64,000 nt of DNA from Rhizobium mesosinicum (GTDB lineage: Bacteria; Pseudomonadota; Alphaproteobacteria; Rhizobiales; Rhizobiaceae), in the NCBI RefSeq assembly GCF_019511345.1, contig NZ_JAEUAK010000008.1, forward strand, positions 1 to 64,000, in the 5' to 3' direction. This document shows, one piece after another, positions 8,390-16,295 of this stretch. Position numbers and translations under genes: made by a program. The notes under the pieces were generated by a model. The model ran no database searches. It was not told the DNA's origin and worked only from the letters and a program-made list of their open reading frames with translations. Numbering within the stretch: position 1 is the first letter of the stretch; every line of letters begins with the position of its first letter.

Positions 8390-9366
8390 ATTTGGATGAA
8401 CATTCTCTCGTGCTGGTTCTGGCGCTGCTGCTTGACCGCATCATCGGCGATCCGCAATGGTTGTGGCTGCGCGTTCCGCATCCGGTCGCCATCTTCGGCA
8501 GGGCGATCGGCTATTTTGACCAGCATTTCAACCGCGACAGCCTGAGCAAGGCGCAGCGCCGGCAGAATGGCGTGGTGGCGATCCTCGTGCTCTCGGCGCT
8601 CGCCGTCGTCACCGGTCTGGTGCTGCACTGGTTCCTCATGCTTTTCGGCCCTGTCGGCATTCTGCTCGAAATCTTCTGCGTGGCGATTTTCCTGGCGCAA
8701 AAGAGCCTGTCGGATCATGTCGCTGCGGTTGCCACGGCATTGAAGGACGAAGGCCTTATCGGCGGTCGCAAGGCCGTGTCGCGCATTGTCGGGCGCGATC
8801 CGGAAACGCTGGATGAGCCGGGTGTCTGCCGTGCGGCGATCGAAAGCCTCGCCGAGAACTTCTCCGATGGCGTCGTGGCGCCAGCTCTCTGGTTTGCGAT
8901 CTTCGGCCTGCCTGGCCTGTTTTTCTATAAGATGCTCAATACAGCGGATTCGATGATCGGTCATCGTTCGGAAAAATACGTCGATTTCGGCTGGGCCTCG
9001 GCACGGCTGGACGATATCGCCAACTGGCCGGCGGCGCGCCTTTCCATTCTGCTGATCGCCGTCGGCGCCGGCATCCGCCGCGGCACGACCGCCTTCCGTG
9101 ATGCGTTCAAGGTCGGTATCCGCGACGGCAAGCTGCACCGCTCGCCGAATTCCGGCCGCCCGGAAGCGGCCATGGCCGGCGCGCTCGATCTCCAGCTTGC
9201 CGGCCCGCGCGTCTATTCGGGCGTTGTCGTGCGCGAACCGATGATCAACGGCACGGGCCGGGATGTGGCGACGGCAGGCGATGTCGAGGACGGGATTTCG
9301 GTCTTCCAGGCGAGTTGCATGGCCTTGACGCTGTTTGCCTTCGTGGCTTTCGTCTGCCTGCTCTAA
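8386..9366 (+). CDS. cobD: CobD/CbiB, adenosylcobinamide-phosphate synthase
   Basis: Integral membrane protein that attaches the aminopropanol (or its phosphate) to adenosylcobyric acid. The 326-residue protein has several hydrophobic segments, the N-terminal LLLDRIIGDPQWLWLRVPHP motif, and the conserved AIESLAENFSDGVVAP and NTADSMIGH motifs of CbiB. The naming follows the rhizobial/Pseudomonas scheme, where CobD equals CbiB. It is the last gene of the cobABCD run and overlaps the 3' end of a convergent MFS gene by four bases, leaving no room for a separate terminator. Confidence 0.95.
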   Translation: MNLDEHSLVLVLALLLDRIIGDPQWLWLRVPHPVAIFGRAIGYFDQHFNRDSLSKAQRRQNGVVAILVLSALAVVTGLVLHWFLMLFGPVGILLEIFCVAIFLAQKSLSDHVAAVATALKDEGLIGGRKAVSRIVGRDPETLDEPGVCRAAIESLAENFSDGVVAPALWFAIFGLPGLFFYKMLNTADSMIGHRSEKYVDFGWASARLDDIANWPAARLSILLIAVGAGIRRGTTAFRDAFKVGIRDGKLHRSPNSGRPEAAMAGALDLQLAGPRVYSGVVVREPMINGTGRDVATAGDVEDGISVFQASCMALTLFAFVAFVCLL

Positions 9367-10553
9367 GTCCGCCGTCTCGCCGTCATCAGCAAGCCCGCCA
9401 GGACACCGCTCAGCAGGCCGAGCGATAGCGGCAGGCCCTGATGCCCTATCAGCTGCATCGCCAGACCCGTAGCAGGCGAGCCTGCGATGCCGCCAATGCC
9501 CCAGACGAAGGCGAAGGCGGCGTTGCCGGTGATCAGGGCGGAACCAGTGAAACGCTCGCCGAGCTGGATCAGCGCGATGGTATAGATGCCGAACGAGACC
9601 CCGCCCCAGAGGAAAATCAGCGGCCAGATCAGCCAGGTATCGAAGACGGCAGGCAGGAGCAGGCAGCCGATCAGGTAAGCCAGGACGCAGAACAACAGTG
9701 TCCGCCGCGAGCCGAAGCGTTCGGCAGCGCGCCCGAGCACGACCTGCAGGGCGGCATTGCCTGTTATGAAACAGGTGATCAGCGAGGCGATGCGCTCCTC
9801 CGCGCTGCCGAGGGCGGCGCCGTAGACCGCGAATAGGGAGAGCAGGATCTGCTCGAAGGCGGCAGCAGTGAAGACCGCGAACAGCAGGAGCGGCGCCATT
9901 TTGAAGAAGCCACCGACCGATATTGCCTCGCCTTGATGCGGCATTTGAGGCAAGCGCCTGACGACAGCCAGGACGATCAGGCCGCAGGCAAGGAAAGCGG
10001 CGATGCCGATCAGGAAGGGCGGCCAGGCCCCGGTGCCGACAAGGCCGAGCGAGAGCGGGCCGATGGCAAAGCCGGCCGAAACGATCGAGGAATAGAGGCC
10101 CAGGATGCGGCCACGGCGCTCAGCAGGCGTGAGCGAGAGCAGCCAGGTCTCGCTGATCACGTAAAGCGGGTTGGCGAAGACGCCGAGCAGGAAGCGCAGC
10201 GGCATCCAAACCCAGACATCCTGTATCAAGGCAATTGCGGCGAGGGTGAGGGCAGCCAGCATCGAACACAAGATCGCCAGCCGCGCTGCGCCCACCTGCC
10301 GCGACAGAGCGGGAATGAACGGCGCCGAGACGATGAAGCCTGTTGGAGTCATCGCCGCCGACAGGCCGATCAGGCCCGATGCCGTGCCTTGCCGCTCAAG
10401 GATGAAACTCAGGAGCGGATAGGTGAGCCCCTGCGCCACCGCAAATACGGTGACGGTCGCGATAATGCCTGCCATCGCGGCCATGGGCATGCGGTCCTGC
10501 TGAGGGATTGGCGGTCTTTCGGCGGCCATGCCTGGCTGGAGATCCGATGTCAT
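9363..10553 (-). CDS. MFS transporter (YcaD/DHA1-like)
   Basis: 396-residue major facilitator with about 12 hydrophobic segments and the loop 2-3 and 8-9 motifs of this family (SRQVGAARLA; GRAAERFGSRRTLL). ETWLLSLTPAERRGRILGLYSS is typical of YcaD-like members of the superfamily. The substrate is unknown. It lies head-to-tail against cobD with a four-base overlap. A B12-related role cannot be claimed, since it is on the opposite strand. Upstream lies a small DUF1127 gene on the same strand only 12 bases away, so the two may share a transcript. Confidence 0.9.
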   Translation of the reverse strand: MTSDLQPGMAAERPPIPQQDRMPMAAMAGIIATVTVFAVAQGLTYPLLSFILERQGTASGLIGLSAAMTPTGFIVSAPFIPALSRQVGAARLAILCSMLAALTLAAIALIQDVWVWMPLRFLLGVFANPLYVISETWLLSLTPAERRGRILGLYSSIVSAGFAIGPLSLGLVGTGAWPPFLIGIAAFLACGLIVLAVVRRLPQMPHQGEAISVGGFFKMAPLLLFAVFTAAAFEQILLSLFAVYGAALGSAEERIASLITCFITGNAALQVVLGRAAERFGSRRTLLFCVLAYLIGCLLLPAVFDTWLIWPLIFLWGGVSFGIYTIALIQLGERFTGSALITGNAAFAFVWGIGGIAGSPATGLAMQLIGHQGLPLSLGLLSGVLAGLLMTARRRT

Positions 10554-10565
10554 GGCAAGATGGCC

Positions 10566-10790
10566 TCACACGTGCCAGAAGAAGCTGGCGCTCTCTGCCC
10601 TAAGCTGCTGTTCCGTCAGGCCGAGGTCATCAATCAGAATGGATTTGATCTTCGACCTTCGCTTCCGCTCGCTGCGGATACGGATGCGCCAGAGCCAACG
10701 CGCGATCATGCTTCGCAAAGTGACAAGGCCCCGACGCCGGCGCAACGGCCTGCGATGCGAAGCGGATGCGAGAATGCAGCAATCGCTCAT
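10566..10790 (-). CDS. Small DUF1127-family protein
   Basis: 74-residue basic protein. The C-terminal segment, with IARWLWRIRIRSERKRRSKI then LIDDLGLTEQQL, matches the DUF1127 pattern (a W/R-rich helix followed by LxDhGLTxxxL). Small DUF1127 proteins are abundant in Rhizobiaceae; several have been linked to phosphate, carbon or RNA-related regulation, but this one cannot be assigned. ATG at 10790 has an excellent GGAGGG a few bases upstream; ATG at 10802 (MEGI) lies within that ribosome-binding region and is rejected. Confidence 0.75.
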   Translation of the reverse strand: MSDCCILASASHRRPLRRRRGLVTLRSMIARWLWRIRIRSERKRRSKIKSILIDDLGLTEQQLRAESASFFWHV

Positions 10791-10930
10791 GATACCCTCC
10801 ATAGGGTTTGAAGATCCTGAGACCTTCGACTTCTAACGAGCCGGGAGTCTGAAGGATGCGGCAGGCGCCGTAATTAAGCGCGTCCAAAAAGTTCTCAAAG
10901 ATTTCCAAAGGCGCCGAAAAGTTATCCATC

Positions 10931-10985
10931 TGGCTACCTATATTGACAGGGAAGCCTTCCTGTGATCAGGTAGCCATATGGCTAC
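10931..10985. promoter_or_regulatory. Operator/promoter of the ArsR-family gene: nested palindromes over the start codon
   Basis: GTAGCCATATGGCTAC (10970-10985) is a perfect 16-bp palindrome that contains the ATG at 10978. An upstream TGGCTACCT (10931-10939) is the exact reverse complement of AGGTAGCCA (10968-10976). TTGACA at 10943-10948, between the arms, could be a -35 element. Three GGCTAC-type half-sites thus bracket the promoter, as expected for autorepression by the ArsR protein encoded next. Confidence 0.75.
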
Positions 10986-11304
10986 GTATGAACCGAACCT
11001 GCCACGCATCTTTGGCGCTCTCTCCGATCCGACACGGCTCGCGGTCGTGGAAAGACTTGTGAAAGGCCCTGCGTCTGTCTCCGAGCTGTCCGATCCCTTT
11101 GATCTGGCGCGTCCTTCCTTTCTCAAGCATCTGCGGGTTCTCGAAGAGGCCGAGCTCGTAACATCGGTCAAATCGGGCAGAGTTCGAACCGTCAGTCTCG
11201 CGCCGGATGCGCTGGGCTGGGTCGAGGCGTGGGTGGGCGAGCATCGCCGGGCCTTGGAGGGCCGTCTCGATCGCTTGGAAACGTTTCTTGGTCAGGAGCA
11301 ATGA
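10978..11304 (+). CDS. ArsR/SmtB-family transcriptional regulator
   Basis: 108-residue winged helix-turn-helix regulator: ALSDPTRLAVVERLVKGPASVSEL (about 13-36), LARPSFLKHLRVLEEAELV as the recognition helix region, and the wing KSGRVRTVSL. No cysteine metal-site motif (such as ELCVCDL) is present. This fits the subgroup that is paired with SRPBCC/AHSA1 proteins and does not sense metals. The next gene is exactly such an SRPBCC protein, one base after the stop. The start codon sits inside a perfect palindrome, suggesting autoregulation. Confidence 0.92.
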   Translation: MATYEPNLPRIFGALSDPTRLAVVERLVKGPASVSELSDPFDLARPSFLKHLRVLEEAELVTSVKSGRVRTVSLAPDALGWVEAWVGEHRRALEGRLDRLETFLGQEQ

Positions 11305-11305
11305 G

Positions 11306-11761
11306 ATGAAAAATCCAAAGCAAGTTCACGAAACGATAGTAATCGAACGCCTTTTGCCGAACTGCCGCGACCATGTCTGGTCTGCCTGGGCGCTGATCGA
11401 GAAGAAGAAAGCGTGGTTCGGCCAGGGCATGACCAAAATGGAGTTCCGGCCAGGCGGGGCCGAGCATCTGACGAATGTCTCGGATATGGGCACTCATACC
11501 AATGAAACCCGGTATTTCGAGATCGCGGACCGCGAGCGGATCGTATTCGCCTATTCGATGGCGCTGAATGGGAGAATTCACTCGGTGTCACTCGCCACCG
11601 TCGTCTTTGCGGACCACGGCGGCGGCACCCGGCTGACCTATACCGAACAGATGTGCGTCATTCCTCCGAGTGACGGCGCCGAAGGCCGCAAGCACGGATG
11701 GACGGCATTGCTGAAGTCGCTGGAGGAGTTTTTGGCCAGCGACACGATGATGTCAGCGTGA
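11306..11761 (+). CDS. SRPBCC/AHSA1-domain protein paired with ArsR regulator
   Basis: 151-residue START-like fold protein (activator of Hsp90 ATPase 1-like, COG3832). The N-terminal IVIERLLPNCRDHVWSAWALIEKKKAWFG and the middle EFRPGG...YFEIADRERIVFAYSM follow the pattern of ArsR-linked family members, which probably bind a hydrophobic ligand. ATG at 11306 is one base after the arsR stop, with AGGAG upstream at 11294-11298. The function in the cell is unknown. Its end overlaps the frame region preceding the ureohydrolase, which starts 17 bases on. Confidence 0.9.
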   Translation: MKNPKQVHETIVIERLLPNCRDHVWSAWALIEKKKAWFGQGMTKMEFRPGGAEHLTNVSDMGTHTNETRYFEIADRERIVFAYSMALNGRIHSVSLATVVFADHGGGTRLTYTEQMCVIPPSDGAEGRKHGWTALLKSLEEFLASDTMMSA

Positions 11762-11778
11762 TCCATCAGGACAAGGAC

Positions 11779-12687
11779 ATGACCGTCTCACCTTCCTTTC
11801 TCGGCCTTCCCGATCGCTTGGCCGGCTGTGCGCCGCAAGCGGTGCTCTTCTCGGCCGCTCACGGCAGCACCTATCCTGGCAAGGACAGCAGCGGTTATGC
11901 GCTCGCCGCACATGCCATTCGTGCCGCGAGCCAGGAGGATGCCGGTCTCATCGAGCACTGGGATTTCGATCTCGGCGGCCCGCTGTTTGCCGGCGGGCCG
12001 GTCTCGTGCGTCGATGCCGGCGAAATCGAGACCATCATGCATGACAATGCCGGCAACCGCGCCCGGATCGAGGCGAAGACGCGCGAAATCCTGGCGCTAT
12101 CGGCCGTCCCGATCCTGCTCGGGGGCGATTGTTCCGTGACCTTTCCGTTCCTTGCCGGCTTTGCGGATCAAGGGCCGGTCTGGGTTCTGCAGATCGACGC
12201 CCATATCGACTGGCGCGACGAGTTGCATGGCGAGCGCTACGGCTATTCCAGTCCGATGCGTCGGGCGAGCGAGATGCCGCATGTCGCGGGTATGGTGCAA
12301 GTCGGCCTGCGTGGTGTCGGCAGCGCGCGTATCGCCGAGGTGGAAGCGGCGCAGCACTATGGCAGCCGCTTTGTCACTGCCCGCGAAATCCACACCGCCG
12401 GCATCGAAGCCGCTCTCCGGCATATTCCCGAGGGAGCACGGGTCGTCGTTACCCTCGATTGCGACAGCATCGATCCCGGCATCATGCCGGGCGTGGCGGC
12501 GCGTACCCCTGGCGGCCTCACTTATACGCAGGTGATCGACCTGATCGCCGGCCTTGGCAGGCGGGCGAGGATCGCAGGGTTCGACCTGGTCGAGTTTTAT
12601 CCTCCCACCGATATCGACGGCCTGTCGGCGCTGACCGCTGCGCGCGTGCTCGTCAATGCGGTCGGCGCCGTCGTCCGGCAGGATTGA
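11779..12687 (+). CDS. Ureohydrolase (agmatinase/arginase family) with altered metal motif
   Basis: 302-residue member of the arginase/agmatinase/formiminoglutamase fold, which hydrolyses guanidino groups using two Mn ions. The motifs seen are LLGGDCSVTFP (residues 114-124), QIDAHIDWRD and VTLDCDSIDPGIMPGV. The first motif is normally GGDHS, with the His binding one metal; here it is Cys118. The DAHxD and DxDxxDP motifs are intact. ATG at 11779 follows AGGACAAGGAC. The substrate is uncertain (agmatine, guanidinobutyrate or other). The gene is close behind the ArsR/SRPBCC pair and may be co-transcribed with it. Confidence 0.9.
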   Translation: MTVSPSFLGLPDRLAGCAPQAVLFSAAHGSTYPGKDSSGYALAAHAIRAASQEDAGLIEHWDFDLGGPLFAGGPVSCVDAGEIETIMHDNAGNRARIEAKTREILALSAVPILLGGDCSVTFPFLAGFADQGPVWVLQIDAHIDWRDELHGERYGYSSPMRRASEMPHVAGMVQVGLRGVGSARIAEVEAAQHYGSRFVTAREIHTAGIEAALRHIPEGARVVVTLDCDSIDPGIMPGVAARTPGGLTYTQVIDLIAGLGRRARIAGFDLVEFYPPTDIDGLSALTAARVLVNAVGAVVRQD

Positions 12688-12731
12688 ATGCCGAGATCGA
12701 ATGGCATCAGTCAGAGCGGTTCCAACCTGGC

Positions 12732-14264
12732 ATGAAAGCCCCTAGGATGCGCGCCATGCAGGGAGCGCGTTTTGCCTTTGGTCCATTCGTGCTCGATCCG
12801 GGGGCGGGAACGCTTCTGCGGAACGACGATCCCGTTGCCGTCGGGCACCGTGGGGTGAAGTTGCTTGCGGCGCTCGTCGAGCGGCCCGGCGAAATTCTGG
12901 CCAAGACCGAGCTGATGGACGCGGCGTGGCCGGGCATGGCGGTCGAGGAAGGCAATCTTACCGTCCAGATCGCGCAGCTGCGGAAGCTGCTGGGGCCGGC
13001 CGAGGATGGCAGTGAATGGATCTCTACGGTTCCGCGCATCGGCTATCGCTTTACCGGCGCTATAAAACAGCTCGGCAGCGGCAGGCGGAAAGCTTTGGCG
13101 CTGCCCGACAAACCCTCGATTGCCGTGCTGCCCTTTGTCACCGTCAGCGGCGATCCGGAGCAGGACGGTTTTGCGGATGGCCTGACCGAAGACCTGATCA
13201 CTGATCTTTCCCGGAGCTCAGGCCTCTTCGTCATCGCCCGTAATTCGAGCTTTGCCTATAAGGGAAAGGCGATGGATGTGCGTGATATCGCCCAAGAGCT
13301 CGGCGTGCGCTATCTGCTCGACGGCAGTGCCAGACGGGCGGCCGGGCGGGTACGCATCAATGCCCGGCTCGTCGATGCCGAAAGCGGCGATCATCTCTGG
13401 GCAGAGCGTTTCGATCGCAGCGTTGAGGATATCTTTGCCGTTCAGGACGAGGTGACCGGCAAGATCGTCGAGGCGCTGCTCGGCCGGCTGCGTCCACCGC
13501 CGCCGCGCAATCGGCCCAAAAGCCTCGATGCCTATGATCTCTGCGTGCGGGCGCGCACGCTGATGGATGACGCGCCGCAAAGCGCGCGGGAAACGCAACT
13601 AATGCTGACGCGGGCGATTGCGCTCGATCCTGACTATGCCGAGGCGCATCGCTGGCTTGCGCTGAACCACTGGATGGGATGGGTGCATAGCGGCGGTCCG
13701 ACCAAAGCCGATCGCGGCACTGCGCTGGAACTGGCGCGCAAGGCCGTCGCGCTCGATCCCAACGATGCCGGCTGCCGCTGGGTGCTCGCTTATCTGCTTA
13801 CCTACGAGCGCAGCTTCGCGGAGGCGGATGCGGAGTTCGAAAAAGCCATCGAACTCGACCCGAACGAGGCCGATACCTGGGCGGCCATGTCTGATATCGC
13901 GGTGCTCTCTGGGCGGATCGACGAGGGTCTCGATCATATCGGCAAAGCGTTTCGGCTGAATCCGTTTCCGGCCAGCTGGTATTATCTGACGCTCGGCCAG
14001 GCGCAATATGCAGCCGGTGACTACGGGGCGGTCGTCGAGACGCTGCGCCGGGAGCAAACTTATCGCACGAGTTCACGCCGTTTCCTGGCGGCAGGCCTTG
14101 CCCAGCTCGGCCGGTTCGAAGAGGCCCGAGCAGAGGCGGAGCTGTTCCTCGTCGCAAATCCGCATTTCAGGATCAGCCACTGGGTCGCGATGGAGCCGTT
14201 CCGCGACACAGCGACACTTGCGCATTTCGTGGACGGCTATCGCAAGGCCGGGCTTCCCGAGTGA
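12732..14264 (+). CDS. Winged-helix DNA-binding / TolB-like / TPR regulator
   Basis: About 510 residues. The N-terminus is an OmpR/PhoB-type winged helix (FAFGPFVLDPGAGTLLR; ISTVPRIGYRF near residue 100) without a receiver domain. A TolB-like/adenylate-cyclase-associated segment follows (KPSIAVLPFVTVSGDPEQDGFADGLTEDLITDLSR; YLLDGSARRAAGRVRINARLVDA). The C-terminal half has TPR-like repeats (ALDPDYAEAHRWLALNHW; ALDPNDAGCRWVLAYLLTY; ELDPNEADTWAAMSD). These CadC-like proteins are common in rhizobia, mostly with unknown targets. No transmembrane segment is obvious. Start candidates are ATG 12732, 12747 and 12756; the last has the best AGGA spacing, so the N-terminus is uncertain by eight codons. 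Confidence 0.87.
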   Translation: MKAPRMRAMQGARFAFGPFVLDPGAGTLLRNDDPVAVGHRGVKLLAALVERPGEILAKTELMDAAWPGMAVEEGNLTVQIAQLRKLLGPAEDGSEWISTVPRIGYRFTGAIKQLGSGRRKALALPDKPSIAVLPFVTVSGDPEQDGFADGLTEDLITDLSRSSGLFVIARNSSFAYKGKAMDVRDIAQELGVRYLLDGSARRAAGRVRINARLVDAESGDHLWAERFDRSVEDIFAVQDEVTGKIVEALLGRLRPPPPRNRPKSLDAYDLCVRARTLMDDAPQSARETQLMLTRAIALDPDYAEAHRWLALNHWMGWVHSGGPTKADRGTALELARKAVALDPNDAGCRWVLAYLLTYERSFAEADAEFEKAIELDPNEADTWAAMSDIAVLSGRIDEGLDHIGKAFRLNPFPASWYYLTLGQAQYAAGDYGAVVETLRREQTYRTSSRRFLAAGLAQLGRFEEARAEAELFLVANPHFRISHWVAMEPFRDTATLAHFVDGYRKAGLPE

Positions 14265-14398
14265 CGCCAGTATCGCAACTGGCCCTGTCTCTTTAAAAAT
14301 GTGATTACCATTCGAGTTAAAGCAAAAATAGGTAGTATTGTTCTAATCTCTTCTCCCGTTGGGCGTGAAAGCCTTTAGACTTCGGCAGAGGGGATACT

Positions 14399-14827
14399 AT
14401 GAAGACGTTTTTTGCGGCTGCGACCGCAGTATTGTTGCTGCAGTTTTCTCCCACTGCAGCGCAGGCGGCGACCTTGGTTGCCAATATCAGCATCAGCAAG
14501 CAGACGATGACAGTTACCGAGAACGGCTGGGTAAAGTATCGCTGGAAGGTTTCGACGGCGCGCAAGGGTTATTCTACACCGACCGGTTCGTGGAGCGCCA
14601 AGTGGTTGTCGCGCGATCACCGATCGAAGAAATACGACAATGCGCCGATGCCGTTTGCCGTGTTCTTTAACGGCGGTTATGCCGTGCATGCCACGTTCGA
14701 CCGCAAGCGGCTCGGTACGCCGGCCTCGCATGGCTGCGTACGCCTCGATCCCAATAATGCCGCGCAGTTCTTTTCGATGGCCCAGGAAAACGGCCTTGCC
14801 AATACCCGCGTCGTGATCACGCGGTAA
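14399..14827 (+). CDS. Small periplasmic L,D-transpeptidase (YkuD domain)
   Basis: 142-residue exported protein with a signal peptide (MKTFFAAATAVLLLQFSPTAAQA) followed directly by a YkuD domain. The catalytic motif ASHGCVRLD has the active-site cysteine near residue 120, and HATFDRKRLG supplies the upstream conserved histidine. Such enzymes form 3-3 peptidoglycan cross-links or attach outer-membrane proteins to peptidoglycan, which is prominent in Rhizobiales. There is no separate peptidoglycan-binding domain. It is monocistronic, ending five bases from the convergent fnrN. Confidence 0.93.
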   Translation: MKTFFAAATAVLLLQFSPTAAQAATLVANISISKQTMTVTENGWVKYRWKVSTARKGYSTPTGSWSAKWLSRDHRSKKYDNAPMPFAVFFNGGYAVHATFDRKRLGTPASHGCVRLDPNNAAQFFSMAQENGLANTRVVITR

Positions 14828-14832
14828 GCAAA

Positions 14833-15624
14833 TCAGGCGCTAACCAAGCGCTCCAGTTCGTCCATATCGGGAACGACGATATGACGATTGTTTTCGATGC
14901 GGATGACACCCTGCTTGCGCAGCTTCGTCATCTGGCGGCTGACGGTTTCGATCGTCAGCCCCAGGAAATCGGCAATCTCTGCGCGTGAGAGCGGCAGATC
15001 GAACGCCGTGCTGCTGGTTGTTTCCGGCTCTGCATGCGTGGCGATGAGATAGAGGAGGCTTGCGACTTTTTCCTGAGCCGTGCGACGGCCGAGTGTCAGC
15101 ATCCAATCCCGCGCCGCGTCCAGCTCCTTCAGCGCCTGGGCATGCAGGTTGTGCCGCAGTTCCGGCGTATCCGCGATCATGCGGTCGAGCAGCCCGCGGG
15201 GGAAGACGCAGATTTCCGCCGGCGTGGCCGCTTCGGCCGACAGCGTGCTCTCGGGCACGAAGGGGCGGCCGATGAAATCGGGGGCGAATTGCAGGCCGAC
15301 GATCTGCTGGCGCCCATCGGGCATCACCTTGCAGAGCTTCACCACGCCATCCATGATGTTTGAATAGGACGTGACTTCTTCGCCCTGCGCGACGATTTCG
15401 CGGCCGGCGTCGACCTTGCGGCGCGTCGAGTGCCTGCTGAGCTCGCGCAGTTGCGCAGCCGCCAGCGCCCCGCAGACCACGCCCTGGCGTGCCTCGCAGA
15501 TGCGGCAGGTCGCCGGGATACCTATGTCAGGATCTTCACTGCGCGCGATGTCCACGTTCCGATGCCCCGATGCCCGATGCGACCATGTGCCTGCGTTTGA
15601 GTTACGCTTCGGCTCCAAAGTCAT
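14833..15624 (-). CDS. fnrN: FnrN, oxygen-responsive Crp/Fnr-family activator
   Basis: 263-residue Crp/Fnr regulator with the N-terminal cysteine cluster C40-x2-C43-x7-C51 expected to hold an oxygen-labile Fe-S cluster. Another cysteine (C139) lies in the effector domain (AEICVFPRG), a candidate fourth ligand. The C-terminal helix-turn-helix IETVSRQMTKLRKQGVI carries the E-xx-SR recognition signature of FNR, which binds TTGAT-N4-ATCAA. In Rhizobium leguminosarum, FnrN activates fixNOQP-type microaerobic genes. Two perfect FNR boxes lie directly upstream, a layout reported for autoregulated fnrN genes. ATG at 15624 is the longest start; GTG within HRNVDIARS is an alternative. Confidence 0.93.
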   Translation of the reverse strand: MTLEPKRNSNAGTWSHRASGHRNVDIARSEDPDIGIPATCRICEARQGVVCGALAAAQLRELSRHSTRRKVDAGREIVAQGEEVTSYSNIMDGVVKLCKVMPDGRQQIVGLQFAPDFIGRPFVPESTLSAEAATPAEICVFPRGLLDRMIADTPELRHNLHAQALKELDAARDWMLTLGRRTAQEKVASLLYLIATHAEPETTSSTAFDLPLSRAEIADFLGLTIETVSRQMTKLRKQGVIRIENNRHIVVPDMDELERLVSA

Positions 15625-15650
15625 CTATCCCGATTTCTTGCGTCTGCATC

Positions 15651-15664
15651 TTGATGTTTATCAA
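15651..15664 (-). promoter_or_regulatory. Anaerobox (FNR/FixK site), proximal to fnrN
   Basis: TTGATGTTTATCAA matches the TTGAT-N4-ATCAA consensus perfectly, 26 bases upstream of the fnrN ATG. A box this close to the start is placed to repress. Confidence 0.88.
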
Positions 15665-15682
15665 TTCCGACCTGATTCCGAT

Positions 15683-15696
15683 TTGATTCAGATCAA
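15683..15696 (-). promoter_or_regulatory. Anaerobox (FNR/FixK site), distal to fnrN
   Basis: TTGATTCAGATCAA is a second perfect FNR box, centred 32 bases from the proximal one. The spacing suits one activating site near -40 and one repressing site near -10. Confidence 0.88.
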
Positions 15697-15951
15697 AATT
15701 CCTTCCTGGCGGCTGTGCGTTGAGCGCATCGTCGACCGAAAGCTTTTGCCGTCACGGAGACCGGAAAAGTCTTTAGCCGGGTGGCTGCTCGCGCTTCGGT
15801 GCCCTTCTGCCCCAGGCCAAAGGGCGCCATTCCATTGCTGTTTAGGCAACACCTATGGGCCAAATTGCGCTGCAACCGGGACGAAAGCATTGGCTTTTGA
15901 AATGGATTTGCCTATGAGGAGGGGAATCTTCATTTCCAAGAGGTAGAGCGA

Positions 15952-16230
15952 GTGACCGCTACATTCGATAAAGTTGCCGACATCATTGCTGAAACCAGCG
16001 AGATCGACCGCGCAACGATCACGCCGGAAAGCCACACGATCGACGACCTCGGTATCGACAGCCTCGACTTCCTCGATATCGTTTTCGCCATCGACAAGGA
16101 ATTCGGCATCAAGATTCCGCTTGAGAAGTGGACGCAGGAAGTCAACGAGGGCAAGGTTTCCACCGAGGAATATTTCGTGCTGAAGAACCTCTGCGCCAAG
16201 ATCGACGAGTTGCGCGCCGCAAAGGCTTGA
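15952..16230 (+). CDS. acpXL: AcpXL, acyl carrier protein for very-long-chain fatty acids
   Basis: Specialised ACP that carries the 27-hydroxyoctacosanoyl chain later placed on lipid A. The 92-residue acidic protein has the phosphopantetheine attachment site GIDSLDFLDIVF with Ser37, and is longer than the housekeeping ACP. The GTG start at 15952 is preceded by AAGAGGT. It is first in the order acpXL-fabZXL-fabF2XL-fabF1XL-adhXL-lpxXL, the same order described in Rhizobium leguminosarum and Sinorhizobium meliloti. A stem-loop follows and may raise acpXL expression above the distal genes. Confidence 0.97.
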   Translation: MTATFDKVADIIAETSEIDRATITPESHTIDDLGIDSLDFLDIVFAIDKEFGIKIPLEKWTQEVNEGKVSTEEYFVLKNLCAKIDELRAAKA

Positions 16231-16255
16231 AGCAACATCACCGTGTTTTTTTCAC

Positions 16256-16295
16256 GCCCTGCCGCCGTTGATATGGCGGCCGGGCGATTTTGTTC
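16256..16295 (+). terminator. Stem-loop / probable attenuator between acpXL and fabZXL
   Basis: GCCCTGCCGCC (16256-16266) pairs with GGCGGCCGGGC (16275-16285) with one mismatch, followed by GATTTTGTT. The genes continue on the same strand, so it probably trims part of the transcripts after acpXL. Confidence 0.55.
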
